DNA of 64,000 nt, taken from Synchiropus splendidus (Eukaryota > Chordata > Actinopteri > Syngnathiformes > Callionymidae). The stretch is taken from assembly GCF_027744825.2 (NCBI RefSeq), contig NC_071343.1, positions 9,756,866-9,820,865 on the forward strand, written 5' to 3'. Shown piece by piece: positions 48,603 through 60,300 of this stretch (position 1 is its first letter; the number at the start of each line of letters is the position of its first letter). The notes under the pieces are model-generated. The model saw nothing but the letters and a program-made list of their open reading frames with translations, made no database searches and was not told the origin of the DNA. A program made the position numbers and the translations under genes.

Positions 48603-49527
48603 TCGTTAAACTCACAAGCTTCATGAGGTTTATTCTGGTTGAACCCACACAGAGCTCTTTGTCCCAGAAGGAGGTAGTTATAAAGTTTTTAAGAGCAAAC
48701 AGTTTTTTTTCCAGTTAGATGATGAGTCAGCACATCAGGAGGATGTGGGAGCGAAGCGTGAGGAATTATGTTGGAGTGTGAGAGAAGCCTCATGAGAGGA
48801 AGGAATCGGGATGAACGTTCCCAGGCTGCGACTGAGTGGGATTTTTCTATGTTAGAAGTGTTTCAGTTTAACAACAGTCTGAGCTACTCTGCTGTCGTCA
48901 CAGGACACATTCAGTTTTGCAGTTTTCACCTCTTCAATCTGCAGATTCATAACTCTGGATGCAACATATTCCGCGAAACGTGCTTCTGTTGAAAGTGTCA
49001 ACATGCAACAGCAAAGGCGGACTGCAGTGTAACTCTGGGACGCAGCAGTCGTCACTTCATGCGAGTGAGAATGTGTCGCTGGATGATGTACCAATATGAG
49101 CACATTTAAAACGTAATACTCACATGTCAACAACTCAAGATAAGTTGTTTTCATACCTTCAAACATGGTTAGCCCAGAAGTAACATTGATCTTGTTTGTC
49201 ATAGTGTCAGCACTATCAAACAGTCTGGTGGTGGTGGTTTCTGCTGACAGATGTGATTTTAGGATGAAGTCTATAAACAACTCACTGAGAGAAGAGATGT
49301 TATTGAACCATTTTGAATCAAGTTCAATCTAAAAATGATACTTGACATCAGACTGAGAATGTTTTCTCTGTCTGAGATGTGTCATCTGTGTGGACCATTG
49401 AAATAATACGAAGATCTCTCGGATAAACACATACATACATGTGCAAAAATAAAAACAATAGTTAGATAGAAAAAAACATCTTGTGTTTTTTTCATAATGC
49501 GCCACACATCAACACTGATCTGTGTGA

Positions 49528-49720
49528 TCTGAGCTTATGATGTTTCATGAAACACTGTCCTCATTTTCAGAACTCAGAAGGTGGCGCTCTTGGTTTGAAA
49601 ATTATTTGTGGTTTCATTTAAATGGTTCTTCAACGCTGAAGATTTGAGAGCAGAGAGTGCCCTCTAGTGGACTCTGAAAATGAGGACACTGTTTCATGAA
49701 GCGTCACCAGCCCATCATCA
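49528..49720. repeat. Foldback repeat copy 7 (both arms)
   Basis: The left arm has TGTTTCATGAAACACTGTCC and the right arm the inverted GAGGACACTGTTTCATGAAG. The right arm contains an exact CTCF-like core on the minus strand (CCACTAGAGGGCAC, 49667-49680). The left-arm core is mutated. Confidence 0.78.
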
Positions 49721-50338
49721 TTGATTTGTAGTCATTTACAGTGTGTTAGACATAAGCCTCTCTGATCCAAGTGACTAGCTACCAATATCGAGTCAACCCT
49801 ATCTAAGTTGGACATGTTGAGGACGTCCAACCTCTGGAAAGGCAGCACATCTGTCTGCACGTGGTTGGAAAGTGGAATCTGCTCGTGGTTCTCCTGGAGC
49901 TCGCGCTGCCCAATGTGAAAGCCATTACAGGACTTTTATGGCTGTTGTGGAAAGATGCTTAGCCAGCCGAGTGAGTCATCGTGGGAACATCGCATGTTTC
50001 CCTCGTGAGCCAGAACGCTTTCCCGTTCTTTGGCTTGCTTTTTTTGACCATCACTCAATGAAAGTCCAGCAGAGAAATTCATCATTCGTTCATCAACCTC
50101 AACGTTATTGATCATTAAGTTTCTTAAATCCTCCAAAAAACACCAAATGCACTTTGCTTAAATAAAATCTGGCTGTGGGTGGTTTGAGCGAAACTGTTTT
50201 CCATCATGGTCATGCTTCGAACTCTGCCTCTGGTTTGGTCCCAGCCTCACACCACCACAGCCTCCAATTTATTGAGTACAAGCTAGTAAGGCGTTAGTTT
50301 GAATTGCTATAAGAACAAGAGCGTCTCAATCCACCTGA

Positions 50339-50424
<86 letters not shown>

Positions 50425-51882
50425 TTCATCCATTCACTTATTTGTTTTTTAATTAATTTAGTTTTTTAATTAATCTAGATCCTAGATGGTGTTCAACAAG
50501 AGTCGATCTTTGGGCCGTTGTTGACTTATGTCTTGTCATTTTATTTCATTTACATCTTTATAAACTGCGGCTGTGAGGCTCCTACTCTGCACCATCCATC
50601 ACACGCCCACCGCGCTGCAGTGAGATCACGTCATGTGGTCGATTTCAACAGAAACGACTGACTCACAATTCTACCCGCCAGCGGGAGTCGAGAGCCAAAT
50701 TTTAAAATCCACTCACTAAAATCCAATATTATCCTTGTGACTCAGCCGCTGACGGCTGCCACTGGTTCGGATTGAAGTGAACATGCTGAAGTTCAATCTG
50801 TTTTTTACCTCCATGTGGGTTACAGCAAAAAACCATCATGGCAAATGCAGTAAGACAAATTGACGAAGTAAGCCGAAATCTACAGTAACTGGTGAGTCAC
50901 GTATTAGATGCCACTGACTCATTCACTGTTTCTGCAGTCGATGAAAAGGGGGAGACGTTACATTATGCTTATGACATTGCACATTGATGTGGTTCAGCTA
51001 TACATGCAGGCCCATTGTGTACATACATACATACATTGCAGTGAGGCCCTCAGACCTCTGGCTGGGTTTAACTTTGTCAGCATACAAGGCAGCCACCCTC
51101 CTGCTCCCAGAACAGGGTTGCCATGTTTCACGCAGAAATATAAGGCCAACTAAGTAGCTACTTATGGTGCCCCATGATGATGATGATGATGGAAGAAGAA
51201 GAAGAAGACGACCACCAGTCACAATTGAGAGTTTCATCCTGAGGTGTAGGCAGCTTGTTTCTTCCTGATGTTCACTCTCGTGGAGTGATTTTAGAAGCTT
51301 TACTGCTGACTGCTGCTCCTGTGGAAGCTCTCTGATGGCTTGAGGTCCTCCTCCATCTCCAGTTCTGGTTCCACCTGACCTTGCCAAGTAGAGACATAGG
51401 ACGGCAGTTCTTCACTTAAACAGAGACTGCTGGCAGCGCTGTGGTGGGGTCAGGACCAGCCCATCCCATATCAGTTCTATAAGGGACCCTTCATTTCCAT
51501 ATCTTAATACGGGAGGACTGCGACTTCAGTCAACCTCTTTATCATCAAGGGTTTCCATAGCAAGTCAACCTCCTCTGCCCATGCCTCGCTATCATATCCT
51601 GCCAAGTCACTCCTGCTCTCGATATGTCCTCCTTGACTGGATGTCATTGGTTTGCTTCCTGTTTTTCTTTTAATTGATACCTCTATTTCAAACAGTTTCA
51701 TCCAACTTGATCCATGTTTCCCCTCTCTTTGTCCCCAAATCACATGATTCTGGACTCCAATTTTGTATCTAAACCTATCTATGCAAACTATCCCTCGGAT
51801 ATAGTGCTTTTTATTCTAGTCCTTCCGACTCATGACAACATGAGCGTCTTCAATGCTACTACTACTTCTTTGTGTCAGAGCT
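49721..51882. other. Intergenic, no gene recognised
   Basis: Contains a (GT)n(AT)n microsatellite at 50339-50422, a short CATA repeat near 51021-51037 and a GATGAT/GAAGAA patch near 51175-51210. No gene. Confidence 0.55.
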
Positions 51883-53055
51883 CTTCTCTTCTCTTCTCTT
51901 CTCTCTTCTTTTTCTTTCGGCTTCTCCCTTCAGAGGTGGCCACAGTGGATCATCTTCCTCCATCTCACCCTGTCCTCTGCTTCCTCTTCTCTCAAACCTA
52001 CAAACCTCATGTCCTCCTTCACCACCTCCATAACTCTCCTCTTTGTCCTTCCTCTCCACCTTCTGCCTGGCAGTTCCAACCTCAACATCTCACTACCAAT
52101 GTACTGGCTCTCTCTCCTCTGTACATGTCCAAACCATCTCCATCTAGCCTCTCTGACTTTGTCTCCTAAACACCTGACACGTGCTGTCCCTCTGATCTAC
52201 TGCTTCCTGATCCTATCCATCCTGCTCACTCCCAGAGAGAAGCTCAGCATCTTCATCTCTGCTACCTCCAGCTCTGCCTCCTGTCTTTTCCTCAGTGCCA
52301 CTGTTTCCAAACCATGCAACATTGCTGGCCTCAACACCGTTTTGGACGCTTTCCCTTTCGTCCTTGCCGACACCCTTTTGTCACACATCACACCTGACAC
52401 TCTTCTCCAATGATTCCATCCTGCCTGCACCCACTTCTTCACCTCTTTCTCAAACTCTCCATCACCCTGGACAGTTGAGCCTAAGTACTTAAAATCCCCC
52501 ACCTTCTTTATCTCAGCATCCTGTAACTTCACCTGTCCACTTGGCTCCCTCTCATTCACACACATGTATTCCGTCTTACTGCGGCTAACCTTCATTCCTC
52601 TCCTTTATAAGACAAACCTCAGCCTCTCTACCTTCCACTTGCTCCCTGCTCTCACCACAGATCACAATGTCATCTGCAAACATCATCGCCCAAGGGGCTT
52701 ATTCTCTAACCTCATCTGTCAACCTGTCCGTCACCATCGCAAACACGAGCCTCGGTGTAGTCCCACCTCCACTTTGAACTCCTCTGTCACACCTGCAGCA
52801 CACCTCACCACTGTCTTACACCTGCCACTCCAGACTTCCTCAACTTCCACTCCTCTTCTCTTGGCACTCTGTCGTACGCTTCCTCCAGGTGCAAGACACC
52901 ATGGAGCTCCTTCTGAGCTTCTCTGTACTTCTCCATGAACATCCTCAAAGCAAACACTTCATCTGTGGTGCTCTTTTTTGGCCAGAAACCAAACTGTTGC
53001 TCACACATGCTGACTGTCTTGGACATGGGCACAAGCGCACTTCCCCTCCATTCAC
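51883..53055 (-). mobile_element. RTE-type LINE remnant
   Basis: On the minus strand, two frames (52805-53236 and 52197-52595) encode pieces of a non-LTR reverse transcriptase. The first has CEQQFGFWPKKSTTDEVFAL and MFMEKYREAQKELHGVLHLE; the second has YMCVNEREPSG, FKYLGSTVQGDGE and AELEVAEMKMLSFSLGVSRM. These are hallmarks of the RTE family common in fish. The 3' end is a (GAAGA)n tail at 51883-51905. The middle of the palm domain, including the catalytic region, is missing or out of frame, so the copy is dead. No clear target duplication was found. The 5' border is approximate. Confidence 0.8.
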
Positions 53056-54167
53056 TCACTCTAAACTGTACATCATGGTAGATTAACTTTGAATACATGA
53101 ATACTGAATCCAATTTTGAATGACCTTCTGTAACTGCAATCTTCAAGTTTTCTGATGAACAATGGGGAGATTTTGCATCACCTCGACACATTCCTGATCT
53201 CATCCGAGTAGATTTGGATGCTGACATGTTGCTCAAGCTTGTAACTGGACAAAGTAAAATGGAAAGGTTAGTTTCGCTGCATTTTTGGCTGCTTCTTCAG
53301 TTTCCCACCCGCAGGAAGCATTTCTAAATTTCTGGAAAAGGCATTGATCCGTTTCCTTGGAATCCCAAATGCTGATTGGTCCAGACTGCTCTGGGCTGGG
53401 CTGTAGTCAAATAACTCTTTCCCAAATGTACTTTCTGACCCCTGAAATCCTTTATGGAACTGCTTTTATGGTTCTGCTGGGTGGCAAGCGTGCTGGAGTT
53501 TCCTTTGGCTGAAAACTCCGAGCTGCTGTGAGTCATGCTGGAAACTGTGAGACACCAACTGCAGCTGTCGAGAATTTAACGTCTCTGTTCGGGTTATTAG
53601 ACATTTCACAACCGGAGCAGGAGCTCGCTGGAACAGTAGCTCTACACAGAGTGTCTGAAGGCCGGCAAAACCCGCTAGACAGTGCAAATGAAGAAAGAAA
53701 AGAATCCGTTGCTCATGTTTATTAGAAAGTCTTGTTCGTCTTTATTTCCCCCTGCACCCACATGAATCCCAAATTTCAGTGAAACAAAAATAAAATAGCT
53801 TGACAATTACATTCCATGTTTTTAAAGCTGGAACTTGACTGTGCGATCCAGAAGTGCACTTCGTGTTACGTTGCTGTGGCTTACGGATGAAAGGATTCCA
53901 CGAGGTGAGGAAAACAAAGTGAATCGATAGAACCAAAAAAACTGCCGTGAGTCATGTAGCTGAAATCTACGTCCAAGATACTCAAATATACTTCGAATGA
54001 CATCATAAAACTGTATGACTAAGACATAAACAGGATCAAAACTCGATGTTTTAGAGGATTGTGATTTCCCGACATGGAATGGGCAACAGCTAAAAAATCA
54101 AACAAGACTATGTAGCACCAGTCGGTAAAAACAAAACTCAAATCATGCAGCAAGTCGTGTTGCTTTC
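53056..54167. other. Intergenic, downstream of col6a3
   Basis: No gene recognised. A second TTTATT (minus AATAAA) near 53738 could act as a distal poly(A) signal for col6a3. Confidence 0.5.
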
Positions 54168-54173
54168 TTTATT
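54168..54173 (-). terminator. Poly(A) signal of col6a3
   Basis: AATAAA on the minus strand, about 140 bp beyond the col6a3 stop codon. The 3' UTR would be 54309 down to roughly 54150. Confidence 0.65.
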
Positions 54174-54309
54174 TCGTCGTGAGAACTTCAAGAAGTTGAG
54201 GGATGAAGTCCGCAGTGGAATCCAGTGCAGCCATCTTTGCTTTGGTATTGCAACTTTACAGTACGGCCATTTTTGCCGGTGAGAGGCGGCCATGGCGCTT
54301 GGGAACGTC

Positions 54310-54350
54310 CTATGTTCTGATGGTAGTGATGACGCCACGTCTGGTGGCAC
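54310..54350 (-). CDS. col6a3: col6a3 last coding exon
   Basis: Encodes [12 protein letters not shown] and then TAG, following the G of the split Gly codon. The ending resembles the human C-terminus (GVISVMGT as I recall). The acceptor follows a long GT-rich tract that supplies the pyrimidines only weakly, and no better exon was found. Confidence 0.85.
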
Positions 54351-57300
54351 CTGGAACACACACACACACGGAAGCATTAGTGGGTAGACATATTCATTCA
54401 CGTGTGCATGGCAAATGTAGCTTGCCCTCCTTGCACCCTAGAGGTCGCTGTTCTCTTGCGATCGATCAACCCTCCGCTACCTCGGTAAGTCTGCTGGGGG
54501 CCGGGTCAGAAGTTGGTGGACAGTAAACATGGCACATGGGAGAGACAGGATAGTCAGTGTTTATCTACTGTGGAAATAAAAGCAAGAAAACTCGATTTGG
54601 ATACCACCGTCTTTGGATCCAATAGATCCTCCAGAGGTGTTCTCAGTAGTGATATAGTCAAGACCACCTGACACGAGGCAGCGTCAAGAACAAGGCCAAG
54701 ACCAGATGATGAAGTTTTAGTTTTAGAGTTCCCAAATACAGAACCTCCAAGATTGGTGGAGGTAATTATTGACTCAAGTATTTTCTATAGATGATATATG
54801 ATCGATTATTTAGAGCGGTCAGAGCCGTCGCCATGAGTCATGAACACAGCCTGACTTCAAAGAGAAGAGGCGCTACACTAAGTGTAAAGGAATGTATTTA
54901 TTTATTTATTCCCAGTTGTAATGTCACAAGAGCTGAATTACTTTTGTCTTTTTTCCTCCCAGGACAGTAGCTTGTGATCAGTACTACAAATACTTTGTTC
55001 TTTTTTATTTAGCTTGTATTGCGTCTCGTGTTTACACTAGCAAAACACCCCAATGTCGTGACTCCTACAGGTCCAAAACTCCATATGGAAAAACGCCTAC
55101 CTGGTTTTCCACAAGCCTTTACACACTGCTCATGAGTGTCAAAGCGATTCCTGTTTCCACCGCAGCCTCCGAACCAGAAGCGTGTGCAGCTCTTGGTGGA
55201 AGCATCAAAGTGCCACTTGAGGACGAATTTGGCACACGGCCCTTCTTCTTTGGGCAGTTTACAGATGTTCACGGGTGCCGTGGCAGCTGAGAGAGAAGAG
55301 CAAGTCGGTTGTGATTAAAAAAAAAAAACATCACCAGACAGAGACGTCATCTGAATTAGCATGATTCACGGGGAGAGGAATTCTGGGATGCCTGAGCTCT
55401 GAGATGAAAAGCACCTGGTGCAGCTGATTCCTTTTCATGAGCTATTTAATCCTACACTTAGCGACAACTAGCTTGTGAGCAAAGCTCTCCGTTGGTTTTC
55501 TCAGCAGCAACAAAAGCACACGCTTCTTCTCCTGCTTGGTTTGGCTTGGACTTGTTCCGTGGTTGAGATCATCGGGACTTGCAGAGGAGGTCTGCGCCTC
55601 AGATACAAAGAGGGTTTTGTTGAATACAGTGGGCCGCAGTGTCGGAAAGTAAATTATGTAATAACGGCGGGTGTTTCAGCGAGTCCACTGCGAGGGGGAA
55701 AATCTGGGTTGTGGTCGGCATTGAAATGCCACGAAGAAAGAACATTGAAGAACTTTTCAACCGATCGATACCACTAGAGCCTCAAAGATGTGGAGGTATG
55801 GATATGGTGCTCTGTCTAATAAGAATTGAGTAACTGGACTGCGAGACTGTGAACAGTACAAACCAACAAATACTACAAATTCCAATCAAATATGAATTTA
55901 AAATTGCTTATTTATAGTTCCGGCAAAGTTCTAATCTTACCAGCAGGAGGGGGGATTTTAACTTTCTCCATCTCCTTCACTTCAGCCTCAGGCTCTGGCT
56001 CTGTGGAGAGGACAAAACACATATATAATAGTTGCATCAACAAGGAACGAAAAAAGGTGGAAAAAAAAAAAATCAGTGTCCGAGGTCACACCTATCCTCC
56101 TCATGCCCTCCATCACGTCATTGTGCCACAATGGTTGACTTCCTCTTCTTCTTCTTTTACCTGATACCTCTTCCTACAATGTTCATCGTACAACATCTCC
56201 ACAGGTCAGAACGAGTTGACTTCCTTTACTTTGTCTCCAAGGTCTCCACATGTTCCCCTGATATATTTGTTCCCGTCCTTCCTGGTCTTCCTAGTGTCTT
56301 GTCTCTGGACACTTCAGGCAGACCAGGAGGTGACAGTGGAAATAAGGAGCCAGTAGCAGCTCAAACATGTTTACTGATACTGTACATTATATTGCTTTTC
56401 ACGCTCATCGAGTCACACAGGTCGCCTTGAACACATCCATTTACATCCTGAGACTCACTCACCTGTGGCAGGTTTGTCCAGAGGTGGTGTGATACCCTCG
56501 CTGATGTTGATGGTTTTGACGGCTTTGTGTTCGGCTGCTTCTGTGATTTGGAATCGAATGAGAGTCATCAAGGAGATCAGGTTTAATAACACAAACAGTA
56601 ACATGATCTTTTACCGGTAATAAATCATAATTCAATGTCAACACTGTGTTTTATTTAGTAACGTTGGCTTCTTCCCCCCCACAGTTTAGACATCCCATCC
56701 CAATATTATGACTTGTTATACATGATGGAAACTTTGTGAAATCTTTAAATTGTATATTAATTCTCATTATGTTTTCCTCTTCAATTCAGATTGAAAATTA
56801 AATAAAGAGCCTAAATAAACTGCCTAAATTTTAAAAGAGTTATGACATCATGTTGCATATATTCAAATGTTTAGAAGTTCAATGAATATTTTCAGTTGTT
56901 TAATCTCTATTTTTAGTCAGTTTATTTGGTACAAATAATCTTCCCCAAAATACATGAAAAAGTTTTATTTGCAACGCTATAGATTAGGAAACATATTAGG
57001 GTGTGTGTGTGTACACCATAACTACACCATAACTATTGGTTATTAACAATATATAAGCTATTCGTTGCTGCCTCATCTAATGTGTAACCTTCCTCCCTTG
57101 TTGTGTGACACATACAGTACCGTGTTTCCCGGGGATCAAACTTACTGGTGGTGAAGATCCCCTTGTGAGTGGAGGTGATCTGCCCATCCGCGGTGTGGGC
57201 TGAGACCACGGCGTGATAGGACTCAATGCTTTCCAGGTTGTCCAGTGTGATCTCTGTGCTGGACACGTTGGTCTTCAAAACGAGGTGGTGGTCCTTCAGC

Positions 57301-60300
57301 CGGGTCACCGCCACCTCGAAGTAGACAAAGAGTTTGGGGTCGCCGCTGTTCCATCGCAGCTTCACGCTGTTGGAGGTGACGTTGAAGACGTGGAGCTCGT
57401 CGGAGTCTGAGGGCGGAATAATGGCACACCGGACATTAAAGTGAGTCAAAACTCGACACACAATGAAGGGCCTCACCTTTGTGCTTCGGGAGGTGAACAT
57501 TCTGGTGAATCTCGTGATGCTTCTGGTGTTTCCTGAAACCACAATGAAGAATGAGAACTTGCTTCCTCACAATAAGCAGATTGAGGAGACAAGAGTTTAC
57601 CGCGGCTGGTTTGACAACTTAAAAGGGTTTTTGAGTGGCTGGTCGCTCTGGAACCACGAGCAGTTTCTGGAAACCTCAGGCGACATGTAGAAGGCGTTTT
57701 CAACTGGAGGATACAAAGAAGTTGTTTAAGCTGCTACAACGTTGATGGACTTTTCTTCAACTTACTGCTGATGTATTTCGGCAACAGCTGGCCGAAGTTC
57801 TGGAAATGTCTGTCGTAGAAGTGAGCGATGCTCTCCACCCTCTTGAAGAAGACGTCCGAAGGCTCGCTGGCCATGCGCGACAAAACCCGCATGTCCTCTG
57901 CTCTCAGGTCCAGGCCAACGCCGATGATGACGATGAAGTATCCTCGGCATTTGACATCGGTCGCAATGTGCACCAGCTGATGCTCATCCTCGGCCACGCG
58001 TCCAGTCACGAAAAGCATGATGACCTTCCTTGGACGTTGCAGAGGCGCCTGCTCGAACACCCGATCGGCCGTGGCTTCTATGGCAGCGGCCAACGCACGT
58101 CCGCCCTCTAACTGTGGTGTCTTCTCCAGGAGGAACTTGACAATATTTTCAGCAGAGTGATGCTCAGTCAGGCCGATGTCCACCTGGATGGGAGAGCCAC
58201 TTTGGTTGTGGAGGAACTGGTAAGGAGCTTGCTGGATGACAGACACCCTGGCGTGATGGAGGGATGTCAAGGGGCTGGTCGACACTTGAAGGTTCTCCAC
58301 TATGCTCGCGATGTAGCGTTTAATCTCCGTGAAGAAGTTGGAGTATGTGGACTCAGAGCTGTCGATGATGAAGGCCATGTCGATGTCCACGTCTGTGATG
58401 AAAGATCTTCTGTCACGACCAGCAGATGGTGGAATGTACTCGCATGTTGGGTCTGGTAAGCAGATTTCTGTGAAGGGGAAAACAGATTTCACTGTCAAGT
58501 AGCTTGTGGGAATATACTGCTCTGCTTTCGCTCAATGGGTTGTACTGTACTGTACTGTACTGTACTGTACTGTACTGTACTGTACCTCAAGGGTTCTTAA
58601 CCCACCTCTTCCAAAACAAATGGGCCTGTAGTCCATTCAAGTACTAGAACTGTTTCATTACTCTTCATTTCATTTGAGTTCAATAACCATATTTAATCTA
58701 CTTACACGTAAACAAACAACAAATGTATTTGTCATCGAAAATCCAACCTTCAGCAGAACCAGGTGCAAGTCATATTCATCACATTTACTGAAGAAAAAAA
58801 AGTCATTTTCTTCAGCATTTTCCAAGTTCTCTATAGTTGGTAACTATCACAGATTTGCACCTGCCAAGTCAATACAATGACACACAACTGCCACCATACG
58901 TGGCTAATGTATTAAAACTGAGCGTCTTCCGTCCCTCATGGCCCAAAGGTGTAAAACAAACATCTTTTTGTGGCCCTCCAGGAGGCGCCTGCCGCCCAAC
59001 CATGGGTCCCGGCCCTATGGTTGAGAATCACTGCTGCACATGACTCTGTGGATCGAGCTGGAACAATGTTAAACCTCATGCCATGAAAAGTCTTCAAACC
59101 TACCGAAACACACGTGGCAGCTCATCACCTTCTGGATGACTGAATTGTACTGAGCACTTCCTGGATTTGGAAGGACAAGGACCTGGGCCAGACCAGTGTT
59201 ATTCACCTGATGAACAGATATAACAAAACATTACAACCAGCAGAGCTGATGTCAGGAAGTCAAACTGATCAAAATCAACACACAATCTGTTATACGATGA
59301 ACCAGCAGTACAATCTACTAAGGAATCCCATCCTCCTCTGAGATCATGTGACGCTGGAGGGACACGAACGCTACGCTGTCAATGCTGGGCTGAAGTCACT
59401 TGGGATGCACTTATTGGGCGTTCACCATGACATCAGTTCACTAGTGGGTGTTCACGGTGGTGAATTAGTCACACTGTCATATTGATGTCTGGAAATAAAA
59501 TCAAAAGTCTTCTCCAAAAACAAACAAATGTGAAGTCGGTCATGGAAAAGCTGTTTTTTTTTCTTATTTTCAAAAAGCCACTTAAGATTTTTTACTGTTA
59601 CATTTTAGACAATATTTCAAAACATCTTTATCGTACCCTGATGTAACCAATGAATAAAATTCCCAAACACAAAGATTCATATTTTTCGCCCACTATGGAA
59701 AGCACAATATTGTCCTCACACTATTCAGTCATTTTTATTGGTCTAGAAATTATTGTCGTAGCTGCCATTTGCAGCTCTGGAGGCGTTGCTTCGGTGAAGA
59801 GGCTGAAGAAAGCCACCCATCCTCACTCCCATGGCGCAACGTTGGGACTGTTGCGTCCTATACTGAAGCGCCACATAAAAGAAAGATGGAGGTTGGAGCT
59901 CCAATAATTCTTCACATATTGACGTGTCAATGGCTATTTAAAGACCCTCAAATAGTCATCTGTTTCAGTTGACGACGCCACCGTGAGTAAGGAGAGCCAC
60001 ATGAGGGATTATAAATAGCAATTGACATCATTGCAAGTCAGTGTGTAGAGTATTTGAGCATCTCCCCCAAGTGCTGTCTTTACTGTCCCCTATATGGGAA
60101 GCAAAACGTTTCGTAAGCCATTGAAATGCCTATGTGCCAACATGCAACGCGGAAGGCTGCGTTTGGCGTCAGTAGAGGGCGCAAAAGTCCACTTTACTAA
60201 CGTGAATAAATGATGGGCGTGCGGATGAGTTGAAAAAAGAGAGTTTGAATTCAGACTGCAGATTGTGCAAACTGTTCTTTTTAGGTTTGCCGACACAACC

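Larger units (their letters stand above)
58468..59103 (-). other. col6a3 intron with microsatellite and hAT element
   Basis: The intron between C1 and C2. It carries a (TGTAC)n run and a hAT-type element, listed separately. Confidence 0.8.

Noticed and set aside
51714..52938. Plus-strand ORFs of 151, 186 and 124 codons
   Set aside because: They are the antisense of the RTE LINE remnant; Ser/Leu/Pro-rich low-information proteins.
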